64,000 bases of DNA from Draconibacterium aestuarii (GCA_026671195.1 JAPOHD010000027.1:682001-746000), one strand, 5' to 3'. Shown: positions 9,209 through 19,029, counted from the first letter of the stretch. Numbers and translations: made by a program. The notes: generated by a model from the sequence alone, not told the origin.

Positions 9209-10123
9209 TTGAGATACAATTTAGTTACGATATTAGGGCCAACTGCCACAGGAAAGACCGGTTTGGCAGCACATTTTGCAGCCCGTATGAATGGTGAAGT
9301 AATTTCGGCAGATTCGAGACAAGTGTACCGTGGAATGGATTTAGGTACCGGCAAAGACTACGAAGATTATTTTGTTGATGGTATTGAAGTGCCTTCTCAT
9401 TTGGTAGATATTGAGGCTGCCGGCGTACATTATAATGTATATCGTTTTCAAACCGATTTTATAAAAGTTTTTGAAGAAATTAATACCCGCAAAAAATTTC
9501 CGGTTTTGTGTGGTGGTAGTGGTTTGTATCTGGAAGCGGTTTTAAAAAACTACCGAATGATCGAAGTTCCACCCAATAAAGAATTGCGAAAGGAACTGGA
9601 AGGAAAAACGCTGGAAGAACTGACTGAGATTCTGAAAGGTTTAAAACCAAAACTTCATAATTATACCGATGTTGAAACCGACCGACGTGCGATTCGAGCC
9701 ATTGAAATTGAAAAATATTATGCCGAAAATCCTCGTGATGAATCGGAAATGCCAAATATTAACAGCCTGAATATTGGAATTGATTTCGACCGCGAAATGC
9801 GTCGCCAACGAATTACCAGCCGTTTGAAACAACGTTTGGATGAAGGCATGTTGGATGAAGTGCAGAAACTGCTCGATTCGGGTTTGACACCCGAGCAGCT
9901 TATTTACTATGGATTGGAATATAAATTTCTTACGCTGCATTTAATTGGTGAGCTCACTTTCGACGAAATGTTTTCGAAACTTGAAATTGCCATTCACCAG
10001 TTTGCCAAACGCCAAATGACCTGGTTTCGGGGCATGGAAAAACGGGGTACAAAAATTCACTGGATAAACGGACACCTGCCGATGGATGAAAAAGTGCAGG
10101 CGATAGTTCAATTGTTGAAATAA
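9209..10123 (+). CDS. miaA: tRNA dimethylallyltransferase MiaA
   Basis: MiaA adds a dimethylallyl group to A37 of tRNAs that read codons starting with U. The P-loop GPTATGKT is at residues 10-17, and ISADSRQVYRGMDLGTGK and LCGGSGLYLEAVL follow. 304 residues is normal. The frame has no ATG near the conserved N-terminus, and the TTG at 9209 gives the expected start RYNLVTILGPTATGKT. I therefore take TTG as the start, which is unusual in this window. The C-terminal QFAKRQMTWFRGM is typical. Confidence 0.95.
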   Translation: MRYNLVTILGPTATGKTGLAAHFAARMNGEVISADSRQVYRGMDLGTGKDYEDYFVDGIEVPSHLVDIEAAGVHYNVYRFQTDFIKVFEEINTRKKFPVLCGGSGLYLEAVLKNYRMIEVPPNKELRKELEGKTLEELTEILKGLKPKLHNYTDVETDRRAIRAIEIEKYYAENPRDESEMPNINSLNIGIDFDREMRRQRITSRLKQRLDEGMLDEVQKLLDSGLTPEQLIYYGLEYKFLTLHLIGELTFDEMFSKLEIAIHQFAKRQMTWFRGMEKRGTKIHWINGHLPMDEKVQAIVQLLK

Positions 10124-10152
10124 AACTTTTTTCATTATTAATAATTTGCAAT

Positions 10153-10246
10153 GTAACATAAGTAACACTTGTGTAACATGTGCTAAAATGCCCTGTAGAA
10201 TGCTGTTGCAGGTAACATCCTTTTAACATTTTGTAACATACTTGCA
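10153..10246 (+). promoter_or_regulatory. Candidate operator of the fructan locus: GTAACAT direct repeats
   Basis: GTAACAT or a close form starts at 10153, 10162, 10173, 10212 and 10233, with a weaker TTAACAT at 10223. The last two full copies extend to GTAACATnCTTnnA (10212-10225 and 10233-10246). They are exactly 21 bp apart and end 22 bp before the -7 element at 10269. This spacing fits an AraC-type activator bound as a tandem dimer. The likely binder is the AraC domain of the hybrid sensor at 23019-25802; that is inference. Confidence 0.6.
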
Positions 10247-10268
10247 CAAGCTACAAATTGTGCTGCTC

Positions 10269-10276
10269 TACCTTTG
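10269..10276 (+). promoter_or_regulatory. -7 element of the fructan operon
   Basis: TACCTTTG matches TAnnTTTG exactly and lies 34 bp before the ATG of the sugar porter. It is the only strong promoter seen for the seven-gene operon that follows. Confidence 0.7.
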
Positions 10277-10310
10277 AATCAGAGTTTTAAACCAATAATT
10301 CTGAATCGAA

Positions 10311-11654
10311 ATGAAGCAACAAAATGTATTTACTGTCGCAATAATTATCGCCTTGGGCGGATTTCTTTTTGGTTACGACATTGCCATGATGTCAGGAACC
10401 ACTTCTCAATTAGAATCACTTTATGATTTAAATAGTTTTTGGCTTGGTTTTACAGTTTCTGTTGCCATTATCGGAACTATAATCGGGACATTAATAATAG
10501 GCAAACCTGCCGAAAAGTTCGGTCGTAAAAAATCACTTATTGTTTTGTCAGGTCTTTTTGCCATTTCTACACTTGGAAGTGCATTTGCCATCAACTGGGG
10601 AATGTTGTTGGTTTGCCGTTTTATTACAGGTGTACTCTTGGGCGCAGCTACAGTTGTAACACCAATGTTTATTGCTGAGATTTCGCCAGCGAAAAAACGC
10701 GGACAGCTGGTACTCTTAAATCAGTTTTTTGTTGTAACCGCCATTTTTCTTGCATTTGCTGTAAATTATCTTTTGGCTCAGGCTATTGAAAATGCATCGT
10801 GGCGTTGGATGATTGGAGTTGAAGCCATTCCTGCTATCTCATTCTTTTTACTGCTGAATTTGGTTCCCGAAAGCCCTCGTTGGCTCGTTAACCAGGGGCG
10901 TAACAATGAGGCACTGGCTATTTTTAAACGTATTAAAGCCGAAAATCCGGAGGAAGAAGTTCGCATTGTACAGGAGTCGGTGGAACAGGAAATTGCCATG
11001 GGGCATGGAAAACTATTTGTAAAAGAAAACCGCTTACCTATATTTATTGCCATCACAATTGCTGCGTTTAACCAGCTGGCCGGAATTAATGCCATTATGA
11101 TTTATGCGCCACGTGTATTCGAAATGGCTGGTTTTGGAACCGACGCTTCCTTGCTGCAATCAATCTCAGTAGGAGTAACCAATCTGCTTTTCACCTTTGT
11201 TGCCCTGTTTCTGATCGATAAATATGGTCGCCGAACGCTGCTAATGATCGGCTCCGTGGGTATGGTATTTTTCCTTGGGATGCTTTCAAAATCATTTTTT
11301 ACTGAAAACTATTCCGACCTGGGTGGCTATGGCGTAATGATTTATTTGATGGGCTTTATTGCATTTTTTGCCTTTTCACAAGGGGCAGTTCTTTGGGTCG
11401 TAATTTCAGAAATATTTCCTAATAAAGTACGCTCGCAAGGTCAGGCACTTGGCAGTTTTACTCACTGGATTTTTGCCGCGGCTTTGATTTGGGGCTTCCC
11501 GGTTTTAAACAATACTGTTGGAGGAGGGCCATCCTTTGGCTTTTTCGCAATAATGATGGTGCTGCATTTCTTCTTTGCCTGGAAAGTGCTTCCTGAAACC
11601 AAAGGCAAATCGCTGGAAGAGATTCAGGTGGAAATGAAAAAAAGGAACAAGTAA
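10311..11654 (+). CDS. MFS sugar porter, probably fructose importer
   Basis: 447 residues, about 12 membrane segments, and sugar-porter (TC 2.A.1.1) signatures: GGFLFGYDIAMMSG, FGRKKSL, PESPRWLVNQGR, DKYGRRTLL and PETKGKSLEEIQ. It should carry monosaccharide across the inner membrane by proton symport. It is the first gene of the operon and is 26 bp from a fructokinase. The fructan locus of Bacteroides thetaiotaomicron has the same porter plus fructokinase pair, which supports fructose as substrate. Glucose or galactose released from raffinose-type sugars could also be carried. Confidence 0.9.
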   Translation: MKQQNVFTVAIIIALGGFLFGYDIAMMSGTTSQLESLYDLNSFWLGFTVSVAIIGTIIGTLIIGKPAEKFGRKKSLIVLSGLFAISTLGSAFAINWGMLLVCRFITGVLLGAATVVTPMFIAEISPAKKRGQLVLLNQFFVVTAIFLAFAVNYLLAQAIENASWRWMIGVEAIPAISFFLLLNLVPESPRWLVNQGRNNEALAIFKRIKAENPEEEVRIVQESVEQEIAMGHGKLFVKENRLPIFIAITIAAFNQLAGINAIMIYAPRVFEMAGFGTDASLLQSISVGVTNLLFTFVALFLIDKYGRRTLLMIGSVGMVFFLGMLSKSFFTENYSDLGGYGVMIYLMGFIAFFAFSQGAVLWVVISEIFPNKVRSQGQALGSFTHWIFAAALIWGFPVLNNTVGGGPSFGFFAIMMVLHFFFAWKVLPETKGKSLEEIQVEMKKRNK

Positions 11655-11680
11655 TTGTAACCAATAAATAATCAATTATA

Positions 11681-12577
11681 ATGGATATTAAGAACAATGA
11701 AATTCTGTGCATTGGAGAGGTGCTTTGGGATCGACTTCCAACGGGAGCCAAACCCGGGGGAGCACCAATGAATGTTGCACTTCATTTAAATGCTATTGGG
11801 TTGGATGTTGCCATTGCCAGCAGCATTGGTAATGATAAGGCCGGAGAAGAGCTCAAAATTTTCCTTCAAAACTCGGGCGTAAGTACAGCTTACATTCAAA
11901 CGGATGATTATTTGCCCACCAGTGAAGTGTTGGTTCATCTGGATGAAAACAACAACGCTACATACGAAATCTGTGAACCGGTGGCTTGGGATAATTTAAA
12001 ATTAACCGAATCGCTGGTAGAGAAAGCTAAAAATTCAGGTCTTTTAATTTACGGATCACTGGCATCGCGTAACCCGATTTCCAGAAATACGATTTCACAT
12101 TTACTGGATTATGATGGGGTAAAACTTATCGATGTAAATTTTAGAAAACCTTATGATTCGCAGGAGGTGGTTGAAGCCTTACTTCAAAAAACAGATGTTG
12201 TAAAATTGAATGATGACGAACTGGTGACTTTTGCCGGATGGTACAACAAACACAAATACGATGAGCACAGCCTGGTGAAATGGTTCGTTGCACAATACGA
12301 TATTCAAATGGTTTGTGTAACCAAAGGCGAAAATGGTGCTTTACTCTATTGCGATGGTGAATTCTACGAACATCCCGGGTTTAAAGTGAATGCGGTCGAT
12401 ACTGTTGGGGCAGGAGATGCATTCCTCGCCGGTTTAATTGCTTCACTGCTCAATAAAAAAGTACCCGCCGATGCACTTGCTTTTGCCTGTGCAACCGGTG
12501 CTTTTGTTGCATCTAAAGCCGGTGCTACACCTGAATACGATATGGATGAAATAAATGATATTCTATCACAAAACTAA
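11681..12577 (+). CDS. Fructokinase, PfkB family
   Basis: 298 residues with PfkB-family signatures: GGAPMNVALHLNAIG at 26-40 (sugar-binding GG motif) and DTVGAGDAF with catalytic D246. It should phosphorylate fructose with ATP in the cytoplasm, turning imported fructose into fructose 6-phosphate. The fructokinase call rests on the short N-terminal EVLWDRLPTGAKPGGAP form and on the operon. It sits between the porter and SusC with short gaps (26 and 34 bp). Confidence 0.9.
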   Translation: MDIKNNEILCIGEVLWDRLPTGAKPGGAPMNVALHLNAIGLDVAIASSIGNDKAGEELKIFLQNSGVSTAYIQTDDYLPTSEVLVHLDENNNATYEICEPVAWDNLKLTESLVEKAKNSGLLIYGSLASRNPISRNTISHLLDYDGVKLIDVNFRKPYDSQEVVEALLQKTDVVKLNDDELVTFAGWYNKHKYDEHSLVKWFVAQYDIQMVCVTKGENGALLYCDGEFYEHPGFKVNAVDTVGAGDAFLAGLIASLLNKKVPADALAFACATGAFVASKAGATPEYDMDEINDILSQN

Positions 12578-12611
12578 AGGATTTAAGTAATCAAAGTAAA
12601 CTAATCTAATT

Positions 12612-15600
12612 ATGATGAAAAAAAGTAAATTGAGAAAGGTAGCTAAAGGAATGTTAATCATTCTGTTTAGTTTGTTTTCAACGATTGCATTCGCACAACA
12701 GGTAACTGTTACGGGTAATGTTAAAGATGCCACTGGAGTGGGTTTGCCCGGTGTAACGATTGTTGAAAAAGGTACAACGAACGGAACAATTACCGATATT
12801 GATGGTAATTATTCGATTAATGTGGCTGGCAACGAAGCCGTTCTGCAAATTTCGTTTATTGGAATGAAAGCGCAGGAAATTGCCGTTGCCGGACAATCGA
12901 TTATCAATATTAACATGGAAGACGAAACCATTGGGTTGGCAGAAGTTGTTGCCGTTGGTTACGGTGTTCAGCGTAAAGCCGATTTAACGGGTGCAATTGA
13001 AGTGGTTGAAATGGAAGCTATTGAAACTGCAAGTTTAAGCTCGGGTAATCCAATGCAGGCTTTACAAGGCAGAGTTCCCGGTCTGTACATCGAAAAAACA
13101 GGGTCGCCTTCCGGAGCAAATAGTCGTATTCTTATCCGTGGTGAAAATACGTTGGGTGATAATAATCCACTTTACATTATCGATGGTGTACCAACAAAAA
13201 GACCGGAAGTATTTCAGGCATTAAGTCCAGGTTCAATTGTGTCGGTGCAAGTGCTAAAAGATGCATCGGCTTCTTCTATTTATGGAGCCAGAGCTTCAAA
13301 TGGAGTCGTAATTGTTACTACAAAAAATGGCTCAAAGCAAAAAGGGGAAGTAAATGTTCAGTTTAACTCAAACTTTTCTGTTCAAACCGAAAAACCAAAA
13401 CGTTTTGATATGGTTAATTCCGTTGACAGGGGAAGAGCTTTATGGCAGGCGTCTGTTAACGATGGAGTTGATCCGGCAAGTGGTTACGGTGAAATCTATA
13501 ATTTCGATTGGAATGGAGATTTTAATAATCCGGTATTAAATAGTGTTAGCGTACAACCTTATGTCGGAGGAGATCAAACAGTACCGGCAGGTGATACCGA
13601 CTGGCAAGACGAAACATACGAAACCGGCTTTGTAATTAATAACGATTTAACCATTTCTGGTGGAACAGATAAATCATCGGTACTATTAAATCTGGGATAC
13701 ATTAAAAATACGGGCATGTTAAAATATACCAATTACGACCGTATTAATGCGCGTATTAATGCGCAAACAAAAATGTTTGACGGGAAGGTTCGCACGGGTA
13801 TGAATGTACAGATGGTATCTTCAAACGAAACATTGGAAACTCCTGACCTCGGTAGTGCTCCAACTCCGGGACTGGCAGTTACTTTAGCGCCAACAATTCC
13901 TGTTTATACAACCGAAGGAGAATATGCCGGACCGATTGGATCAGGTTATTCTGATCGTAATAATCCCATTTTTATGCAATACATCAACCGTTGGGATAAC
14001 ACAAATCGTTCTTATTTATTTGGGAATGCTTTTGCAGAGATTGAACTTGTAAAGAATTTGGTACTTCGTACGAACGTGGGGGTCGATTATTCGAAGGTAA
14101 AAGATAAGGATATTGAAGTTAGTTTTACCAATGGATTTATTGCCCGCTCGGTGAACAATATGACCATGTATAATAGCGATTTTACAAGTATTTCCTGGTC
14201 GAATACAGCAAGTTATAAGTTGAACAAAGGCAAAAACGATTTTCAATTTTTACTTGGGGTAGAGGCTGTAAGAGATGATTTTAGTGATTTTACTGGCTAT
14301 AAAGAAGGATTCTCTTCGCAAACCGAAGACTTTTTTGTTTTGAGTGCAGGAACCAGCAATGGTAATAGTTTTGGAACCGCCAGCGGAAGTCGCTTGTTGT
14401 CACAATTCGGGAAAGTAGATTATAACTTTGACAATAAATATTTAGCTTCATTTACCTTGCGTCGTGATGGTTCGTCTCGATTTGGTGAAGAAAATCGTTA
14501 CGGATATTTTCCTGCAGCAACATTTGGTTGGAGAATAAAAGAAGAGAATTTTATGAGGGATATAGAATCCTTGTCGAATTTGAAATTCAGAGCAGGTTGG
14601 GGGCGTGTAGGAAACCAGGATGTGGGAGAATATGCCAGTCTTGGCTTATATGAACCGCGTTACGGTGCAACAGCAAATCAGGTTGCATCAATTTTTCACA
14701 ACGACTTCTTTGATCAGTACTGGAATGTAGGTACCGCCTACTCGCTAAGTGGTGCCGACACCGGAAATCTTCCTTCAGGATTTGTTTCTGTGCAGGGAGC
14801 AAACCCGGCACTTAGGTGGGAAACAACCGAAGAATTGAATGTTGGTATTGATTTTGGATTTTTCGACCAAAAGTTAATTGGTGCTTTTGATGTGTTTACA
14901 CGTAACACCACCGATATATTAATTCAACCTCCAATTGCATCTGCCTTAGGTGAAGGACAAAAACAGTTTTTGAATGGAGCAACGCAAAAGAACAAAGGTT
15001 GGGAATTTGCATTAAGCTACCGAAAAGAGGTCAGCAATGATTTTAATTATGAAGTTGCAACCAGTATTAGCCACTTTGTAGATAAAATAACCGAATTACC
15101 TGAAGAAGTTCGAACAGCTTATCCGGGTAATGCAGAACAAACGATCATTGGACATTCCAGTCGTTCGATATTTGGATATGTAACAGATGGTCTTTTCCAG
15201 AATCAGGCAGAAGTTGATGCACACGCTTCACAAGTTGGTGCTGCTCCTGGGAGAATTAGATACAAGGATTTAAATAATGATGGAGCAATTGATGCTCTCG
15301 ATCAGGACTTTTTAGGGACAACCCTTCCTGATTTGGAATATAGTCTTAGGATAGACCTTAATTACAAAAACTTCGATTTCTCTGTATTTGGGTCAGGTGT
15401 TGCAGGTAAAACAGGCTACGATGTTTATACGCAGTATAATGATTTTGTTCGAAGCAGAGATAATGTTGGACCCGGTGTCTTTCGTGCATGGACTCCTCAA
15501 AACCCAAACTCAACGGTTCCTGCTTTGAGTTTGTCGGATAATAACAACGAAGCAAGACCTTCTGATTATTATAATGTAAATGCGTCGTATTTTAAACTGA

Positions 15601-15800
15601 GAAACGTTCAGTTAGGATACACCTTTAATCAATCGTTTACCAATAGAATTAAGATTGAAAGACTACGAGTTTATTGTATGGCCGATAACTTATTTGTGCT
15701 TAAAAGTGGCGATTTTCAAGGACCTGATCCGGAAAGAATTGACGTCAATACCATTCCTATTCCAACGTCAATTTCATTTGGTGTAAATGTTACATTATAA
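12612..15800 (+). CDS. SusC-type TonB-dependent outer-membrane transporter (fructan locus)
   Basis: 1062 residues. Order: signal peptide (to about residue 28, AFAQQ), carboxypeptidase-like regulatory domain (about 30-115, GLPGVTIVEKGTTNGTITD), the SusC hallmark EVVAVGYGVQRK, plug domain (LIRGENTLGDNNPLYIIDG, VLKDASASSIYGARASNGVV), and a long beta-barrel ending SFGVNVTL. It imports oligosaccharides into the periplasm with a SusD partner. It lacks an N-terminal STN domain, unlike the second SusC in this window. That fits control by the hybrid two-component system instead of an anti-sigma relay. SusD follows after 21 bp. Confidence 0.97.
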   Translation: MMKKSKLRKVAKGMLIILFSLFSTIAFAQQVTVTGNVKDATGVGLPGVTIVEKGTTNGTITDIDGNYSINVAGNEAVLQISFIGMKAQEIAVAGQSIININMEDETIGLAEVVAVGYGVQRKADLTGAIEVVEMEAIETASLSSGNPMQALQGRVPGLYIEKTGSPSGANSRILIRGENTLGDNNPLYIIDGVPTKRPEVFQALSPGSIVSVQVLKDASASSIYGARASNGVVIVTTKNGSKQKGEVNVQFNSNFSVQTEKPKRFDMVNSVDRGRALWQASVNDGVDPASGYGEIYNFDWNGDFNNPVLNSVSVQPYVGGDQTVPAGDTDWQDETYETGFVINNDLTISGGTDKSSVLLNLGYIKNTGMLKYTNYDRINARINAQTKMFDGKVRTGMNVQMVSSNETLETPDLGSAPTPGLAVTLAPTIPVYTTEGEYAGPIGSGYSDRNNPIFMQYINRWDNTNRSYLFGNAFAEIELVKNLVLRTNVGVDYSKVKDKDIEVSFTNGFIARSVNNMTMYNSDFTSISWSNTASYKLNKGKNDFQFLLGVEAVRDDFSDFTGYKEGFSSQTEDFFVLSAGTSNGNSFGTASGSRLLSQFGKVDYNFDNKYLASFTLRRDGSSRFGEENRYGYFPAATFGWRIKEENFMRDIESLSNLKFRAGWGRVGNQDVGEYASLGLYEPRYGATANQVASIFHNDFFDQYWNVGTAYSLSGADTGNLPSGFVSVQGANPALRWETTEELNVGIDFGFFDQKLIGAFDVFTRNTTDILIQPPIASALGEGQKQFLNGATQKNKGWEFALSYRKEVSNDFNYEVATSISHFVDKITELPEEVRTAYPGNAEQTIIGHSSRSIFGYVTDGLFQNQAEVDAHASQVGAAPGRIRYKDLNNDGAIDALDQDFLGTTLPDLEYSLRIDLNYKNFDFSVFGSGVAGKTGYDVYTQYNDFVRSRDNVGPGVFRAWTPQNPNSTVPALSLSDNNNEARPSDYYNVNASYFKLRNVQLGYTFNQSFTNRIKIERLRVYCMADNLFVLKSGDFQGPDPERIDVNTIPIPTSISFGVNVTL

Positions 15801-15821
15801 ACAACTTCAAATTTTAAAATT

Positions 15822-17564
15822 ATGAAATACATAAATAAATATCTGGTTATTATTTTAATGATGGCATTATTTTTTGCCTCATGCAATGACTATCTAAATA
15901 CAGAACCGCAAGGTTTTGTTTCTGCCGGAGCTCCTACTGCTGAAGGTGCCGAAGGGTTGGTAACTGCTGCCTATGCAGGTATTGGAAATAACGACATGAT
16001 TGGTCTTATTGCCAGTATGTGGGTATATGGTAGTGTTCGTTCTGATGATGCCTACAAAGGCGGAGGTGGAACCGGTGATGTAGAACCTTTTAACTTTTAT
16101 GAGCAATATAATTTTACGCAGCCAGAACAAAGTTGGCTGGCCGGACTTCCTTTTACCTGGGAAAATTATTATATGGCTATTTCAAGAGCTAATGCAGCTT
16201 TGCGAATGTTGAATGAACTTAGCGATGCTGACTATGCCGATAGAACAACGCGTATGGCAGAAGCACGTTTTTTGAGAGCACATTCTCATTTCATGTTAAA
16301 AGTACTGTTTAAATATATTCCTTACATCGATGAAACAAAATCGAATGAAGAGATTTTAGCAACAAGTAACAGGGAATATTCCAATGATGAATTGTGGAAT
16401 AAAATTGCTGAAGACTTTAAGTTTGCAATGGATAATTTACCAACTGTGCAACCCGAAATAGGTCGTGCCAATAAATATGCAGCCGCGGCATATCTTGCTA
16501 AGCTGAGGTTGTATCAGGCGTACGAGCAGGACGAGAATAATCAGGTTATTAACATTAATCAATCAAGATTACAGGAAGTAGTTGATTTAACCGAAATGGT
16601 AATCTCTTCCGGAGTATATAGTTTACAGCCTGATTTTGCTGAAAACTTTTTAGCCGGATACGACAACGGTCCTGAATCTGTTTTTGCTATTCAATTCTCT
16701 ATCAGCGATGGTACAACAGCCGGACGTTTGAATTTTGAGAACGGATTGAACTATCCACACGGGGCGCCGCAATATGGTTGTTGTGGATTCCATCAACCGA
16801 GCCAGAATATGGTGAATGCTTTTGCCACTGATGAAAACGGACTTCCAAAATTCGAGACATTTAACGATGTTGAACTGAGTGCTGCAGATATTACACCTGA
16901 TGGTGTAACTGTTGATCCACGAATTGATCATTCAGTTGGAATTGATGGTCACCCATATAAATACCGCAACGAAGAAGCTTATATTTTCAGTAATAGCTGG
17001 GTAAGAGAAGCAGGTGTTTACGGATTTTTCCAGAGTATGAAAGAGCAGCAAGCAGCAGATTGTTCCTGTTATAAAAAGCAAGGTCCTTTTATGGGAGTTT
17101 CAAAAAATATCGATATCATTCGTTTTGCCGATGTTCTTTTAATGCAAGCCGAAGCGTATATTGAGTTAGGGCAGCAAGACAAAGCAATGCCTTTAATTAA
17201 TGAGGTGCGTGAACGTGCAGCTCAAAGTACAGGTCGCACAAAATTGGCCGATGGCACACCAGCTTCAAATTATTTGACTAATGAATACACTGTTTCAAAC
17301 ATCGATTGGTCGCAAGACAATGCACGCACTGCGTTACAGTGGGAACGTCGATTGGAGTTTGCTTTCGAAAGCCCACGTTTCTTCGACCTGGTTCGTTGGG
17401 GAATTGCAGAACCAGTGTTGAATAACTACCTTGAAACTGAAAAGACAAGAAGAGACTTTTTGAAAGATGCAAAGTTCACTGCCGGAAGAGATGAATATTA
17501 TCCAATTCCTCAACGTGAAATTGACTTTACAAAAGGTTTATATCAACAGAATCCCGGATACTAG
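15822..17564 (+). CDS. SusD/RagB-type surface glycan-binding lipoprotein (fructan locus)
   Basis: 580 residues with a lipoprotein signal (ALFFASC, lipid cysteine at 21) followed by the SusD start NDYLNTEPQGF. TPR-like helical segments and the RFADVLLMQAEAYIELGQ stretch are typical, as is the C-terminal YPIPQREIDFTKGLYQQNPGY. It caps the SusC barrel and binds the incoming glycan at the cell surface. A stable hairpin follows the stop by 12 nt and may lower expression of downstream genes. Confidence 0.96.
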   Translation: MKYINKYLVIILMMALFFASCNDYLNTEPQGFVSAGAPTAEGAEGLVTAAYAGIGNNDMIGLIASMWVYGSVRSDDAYKGGGGTGDVEPFNFYEQYNFTQPEQSWLAGLPFTWENYYMAISRANAALRMLNELSDADYADRTTRMAEARFLRAHSHFMLKVLFKYIPYIDETKSNEEILATSNREYSNDELWNKIAEDFKFAMDNLPTVQPEIGRANKYAAAAYLAKLRLYQAYEQDENNQVININQSRLQEVVDLTEMVISSGVYSLQPDFAENFLAGYDNGPESVFAIQFSISDGTTAGRLNFENGLNYPHGAPQYGCCGFHQPSQNMVNAFATDENGLPKFETFNDVELSAADITPDGVTVDPRIDHSVGIDGHPYKYRNEEAYIFSNSWVREAGVYGFFQSMKEQQAADCSCYKKQGPFMGVSKNIDIIRFADVLLMQAEAYIELGQQDKAMPLINEVRERAAQSTGRTKLADGTPASNYLTNEYTVSNIDWSQDNARTALQWERRLEFAFESPRFFDLVRWGIAEPVLNNYLETEKTRRDFLKDAKFTAGRDEYYPIPQREIDFTKGLYQQNPGY

Positions 17565-17575
17565 AAATAAATAAG

Positions 17576-17599
17576 GAGCGGCGACTTCGGTCGCTGCTC
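17576..17599 (+). other. UUCG-capped intercistronic hairpin after susD
   Basis: Arms 17576-17585 and 17590-17599 give a 10-bp G/C-rich stem with one G-U pair closed by a C(TTCG)G tetraloop. No T run follows, so it is probably not a full terminator. It may protect the susCD mRNA 3' end or attenuate the genes after it. Confidence 0.65.
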
Positions 17600-17619
17600 T
17601 AACTTATATCCTAACAAAT

Positions 17620-19029
17620 ATGAAACTTACGACGATCATAGCAATATTCCTTTTGTTGATGACTTTCGGGTGCAAGGAAAACAGCCGGAATTCATCGGGT
17701 GAAAATAGTGTACATTTTTCATCCGAAAACTTAGGTATGCCGGTTGGCTTGCATTTTTTCGAAAATGAATACCATCTTTTTTATAAGTATGCTGAAAATG
17801 ACAGTATGAATGGTCTTGGTCATTTAGTAAGTGAGGATTTAGTGTCCTGGGAGGAAACAACACCAGCATTTGAGTTTACTTCAGAAGAACAATTTACCTC
17901 GGCAAGTATAGTTCGTGATTGGAATAACAGTTCCGGTTTGGGAAACGAAGACAATGTAATTCTTGCCTACGTTTTAAAAAAAGATATTCTTTCAGTATCA
18001 TATAGTTACGATTTGGGGGAGAGCTGGAAAAACTGGGTCGAAAACATCAATTTGGATGCCCCGGTAATTGGTGTCAACGATTTTAAAGTAATATGGAATG
18101 AGGATGCACAAAAGTGGATCTTAGTTTTATTAATAGATTATGATGTTGAGTTTTATGCTTCCGATGATCTAAGGAATTGGGAATTTCAGTCGAAATTCGA
18201 TTCAGAGTCAACTGTAAAAAAAGGGACTTGGGCTGGTGTAGAATTTTTTCCGGTAGAATACAAGGAAACAACAGAGATAAAGTGGTGCCTGGCTATCAGT
18301 ACAACAGAAGGCGCTAAAAATGAAGGTTTAGGTACTCAGTATTTTGTTGGAAATTTTAACGACTTGCAATTTAGTACCACCGACGATGTAAAATGGATGG
18401 ATGGTGGCACTGATTACTATTCTCCGGTCGTTCTTTCAGATTATTTGCTTTTAAATAAAACTCCGTATTCTATTGCCAAAATTAATAAAAACCCGTCTCT
18501 GACTTTGGCTCGTTCGCTTTTTTTAATAAAAAGGTATAACGAATATTTTATTACTTCGAAACCAGTAAAAGAAATCAATCAATTAAAACATAAAACAAAA
18601 CAACTTGCCGCACAGGAATTTGAAGGGAAATTGAATATTAAACAAAGGCAGCAGCTGCCTCTTGAAATTAGTTTAACATTCGATTTAAACAACCGAATAT
18701 ACCTCGATTTTGCTGAAGTTTTTGGAGTAACATTTGAAAACGAAAATCAGGATAAATTAATTGTTGGATACCATAATGAGCGGCGTTATTTTTTTATTGC
18801 CTTCAACAATGAAATTGTTTTTACTCCTTGTGTTATTGAGCAACGCGAGGTAGAAATACAATTGATTGTAAATGACTCGTCGCTGGAACTTTTTGTCATG
18901 GACGGATTTATCTCAATGACAAAATCATATAGTACGGAAACGATATTAAACCAATTAAGTTTATTTACAGAAGGTGGCAAAATAGCATTGAAAGGTGCCG
19001 ACTTAACTGAATTGGAGGGTATTCGATGA
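17620..19029 (+). CDS. GH32-like lipoprotein lacking the catalytic residues; likely glycan-binding
   Basis: 469 residues with a lipoprotein-like signal (LLLMTFGC, cysteine 18). It aligns along its length with the active GH32 two genes downstream: EYHLFYKY, VIWNEDAQKW, GTQYFVGNF and a C-terminal beta-sandwich. The nucleophile motif WMNDPNG is NLGMPVG here, with Met40 in place of the Asp. The RDP motif is NDF (153-155). The acid/base motif WECPDLF is WAGVEFF, with Ala205 in place of the Glu. It should not hydrolyse fructan. Its place right after SusD is where a surface glycan-binding protein normally sits in such loci, so a binding role is my inference. Confidence 0.85.
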   Translation: MKLTTIIAIFLLLMTFGCKENSRNSSGENSVHFSSENLGMPVGLHFFENEYHLFYKYAENDSMNGLGHLVSEDLVSWEETTPAFEFTSEEQFTSASIVRDWNNSSGLGNEDNVILAYVLKKDILSVSYSYDLGESWKNWVENINLDAPVIGVNDFKVIWNEDAQKWILVLLIDYDVEFYASDDLRNWEFQSKFDSESTVKKGTWAGVEFFPVEYKETTEIKWCLAISTTEGAKNEGLGTQYFVGNFNDLQFSTTDDVKWMDGGTDYYSPVVLSDYLLLNKTPYSIAKINKNPSLTLARSLFLIKRYNEYFITSKPVKEINQLKHKTKQLAAQEFEGKLNIKQRQQLPLEISLTFDLNNRIYLDFAEVFGVTFENENQDKLIVGYHNERRYFFIAFNNEIVFTPCVIEQREVEIQLIVNDSSLELFVMDGFISMTKSYSTETILNQLSLFTEGGKIALKGADLTELEGIR

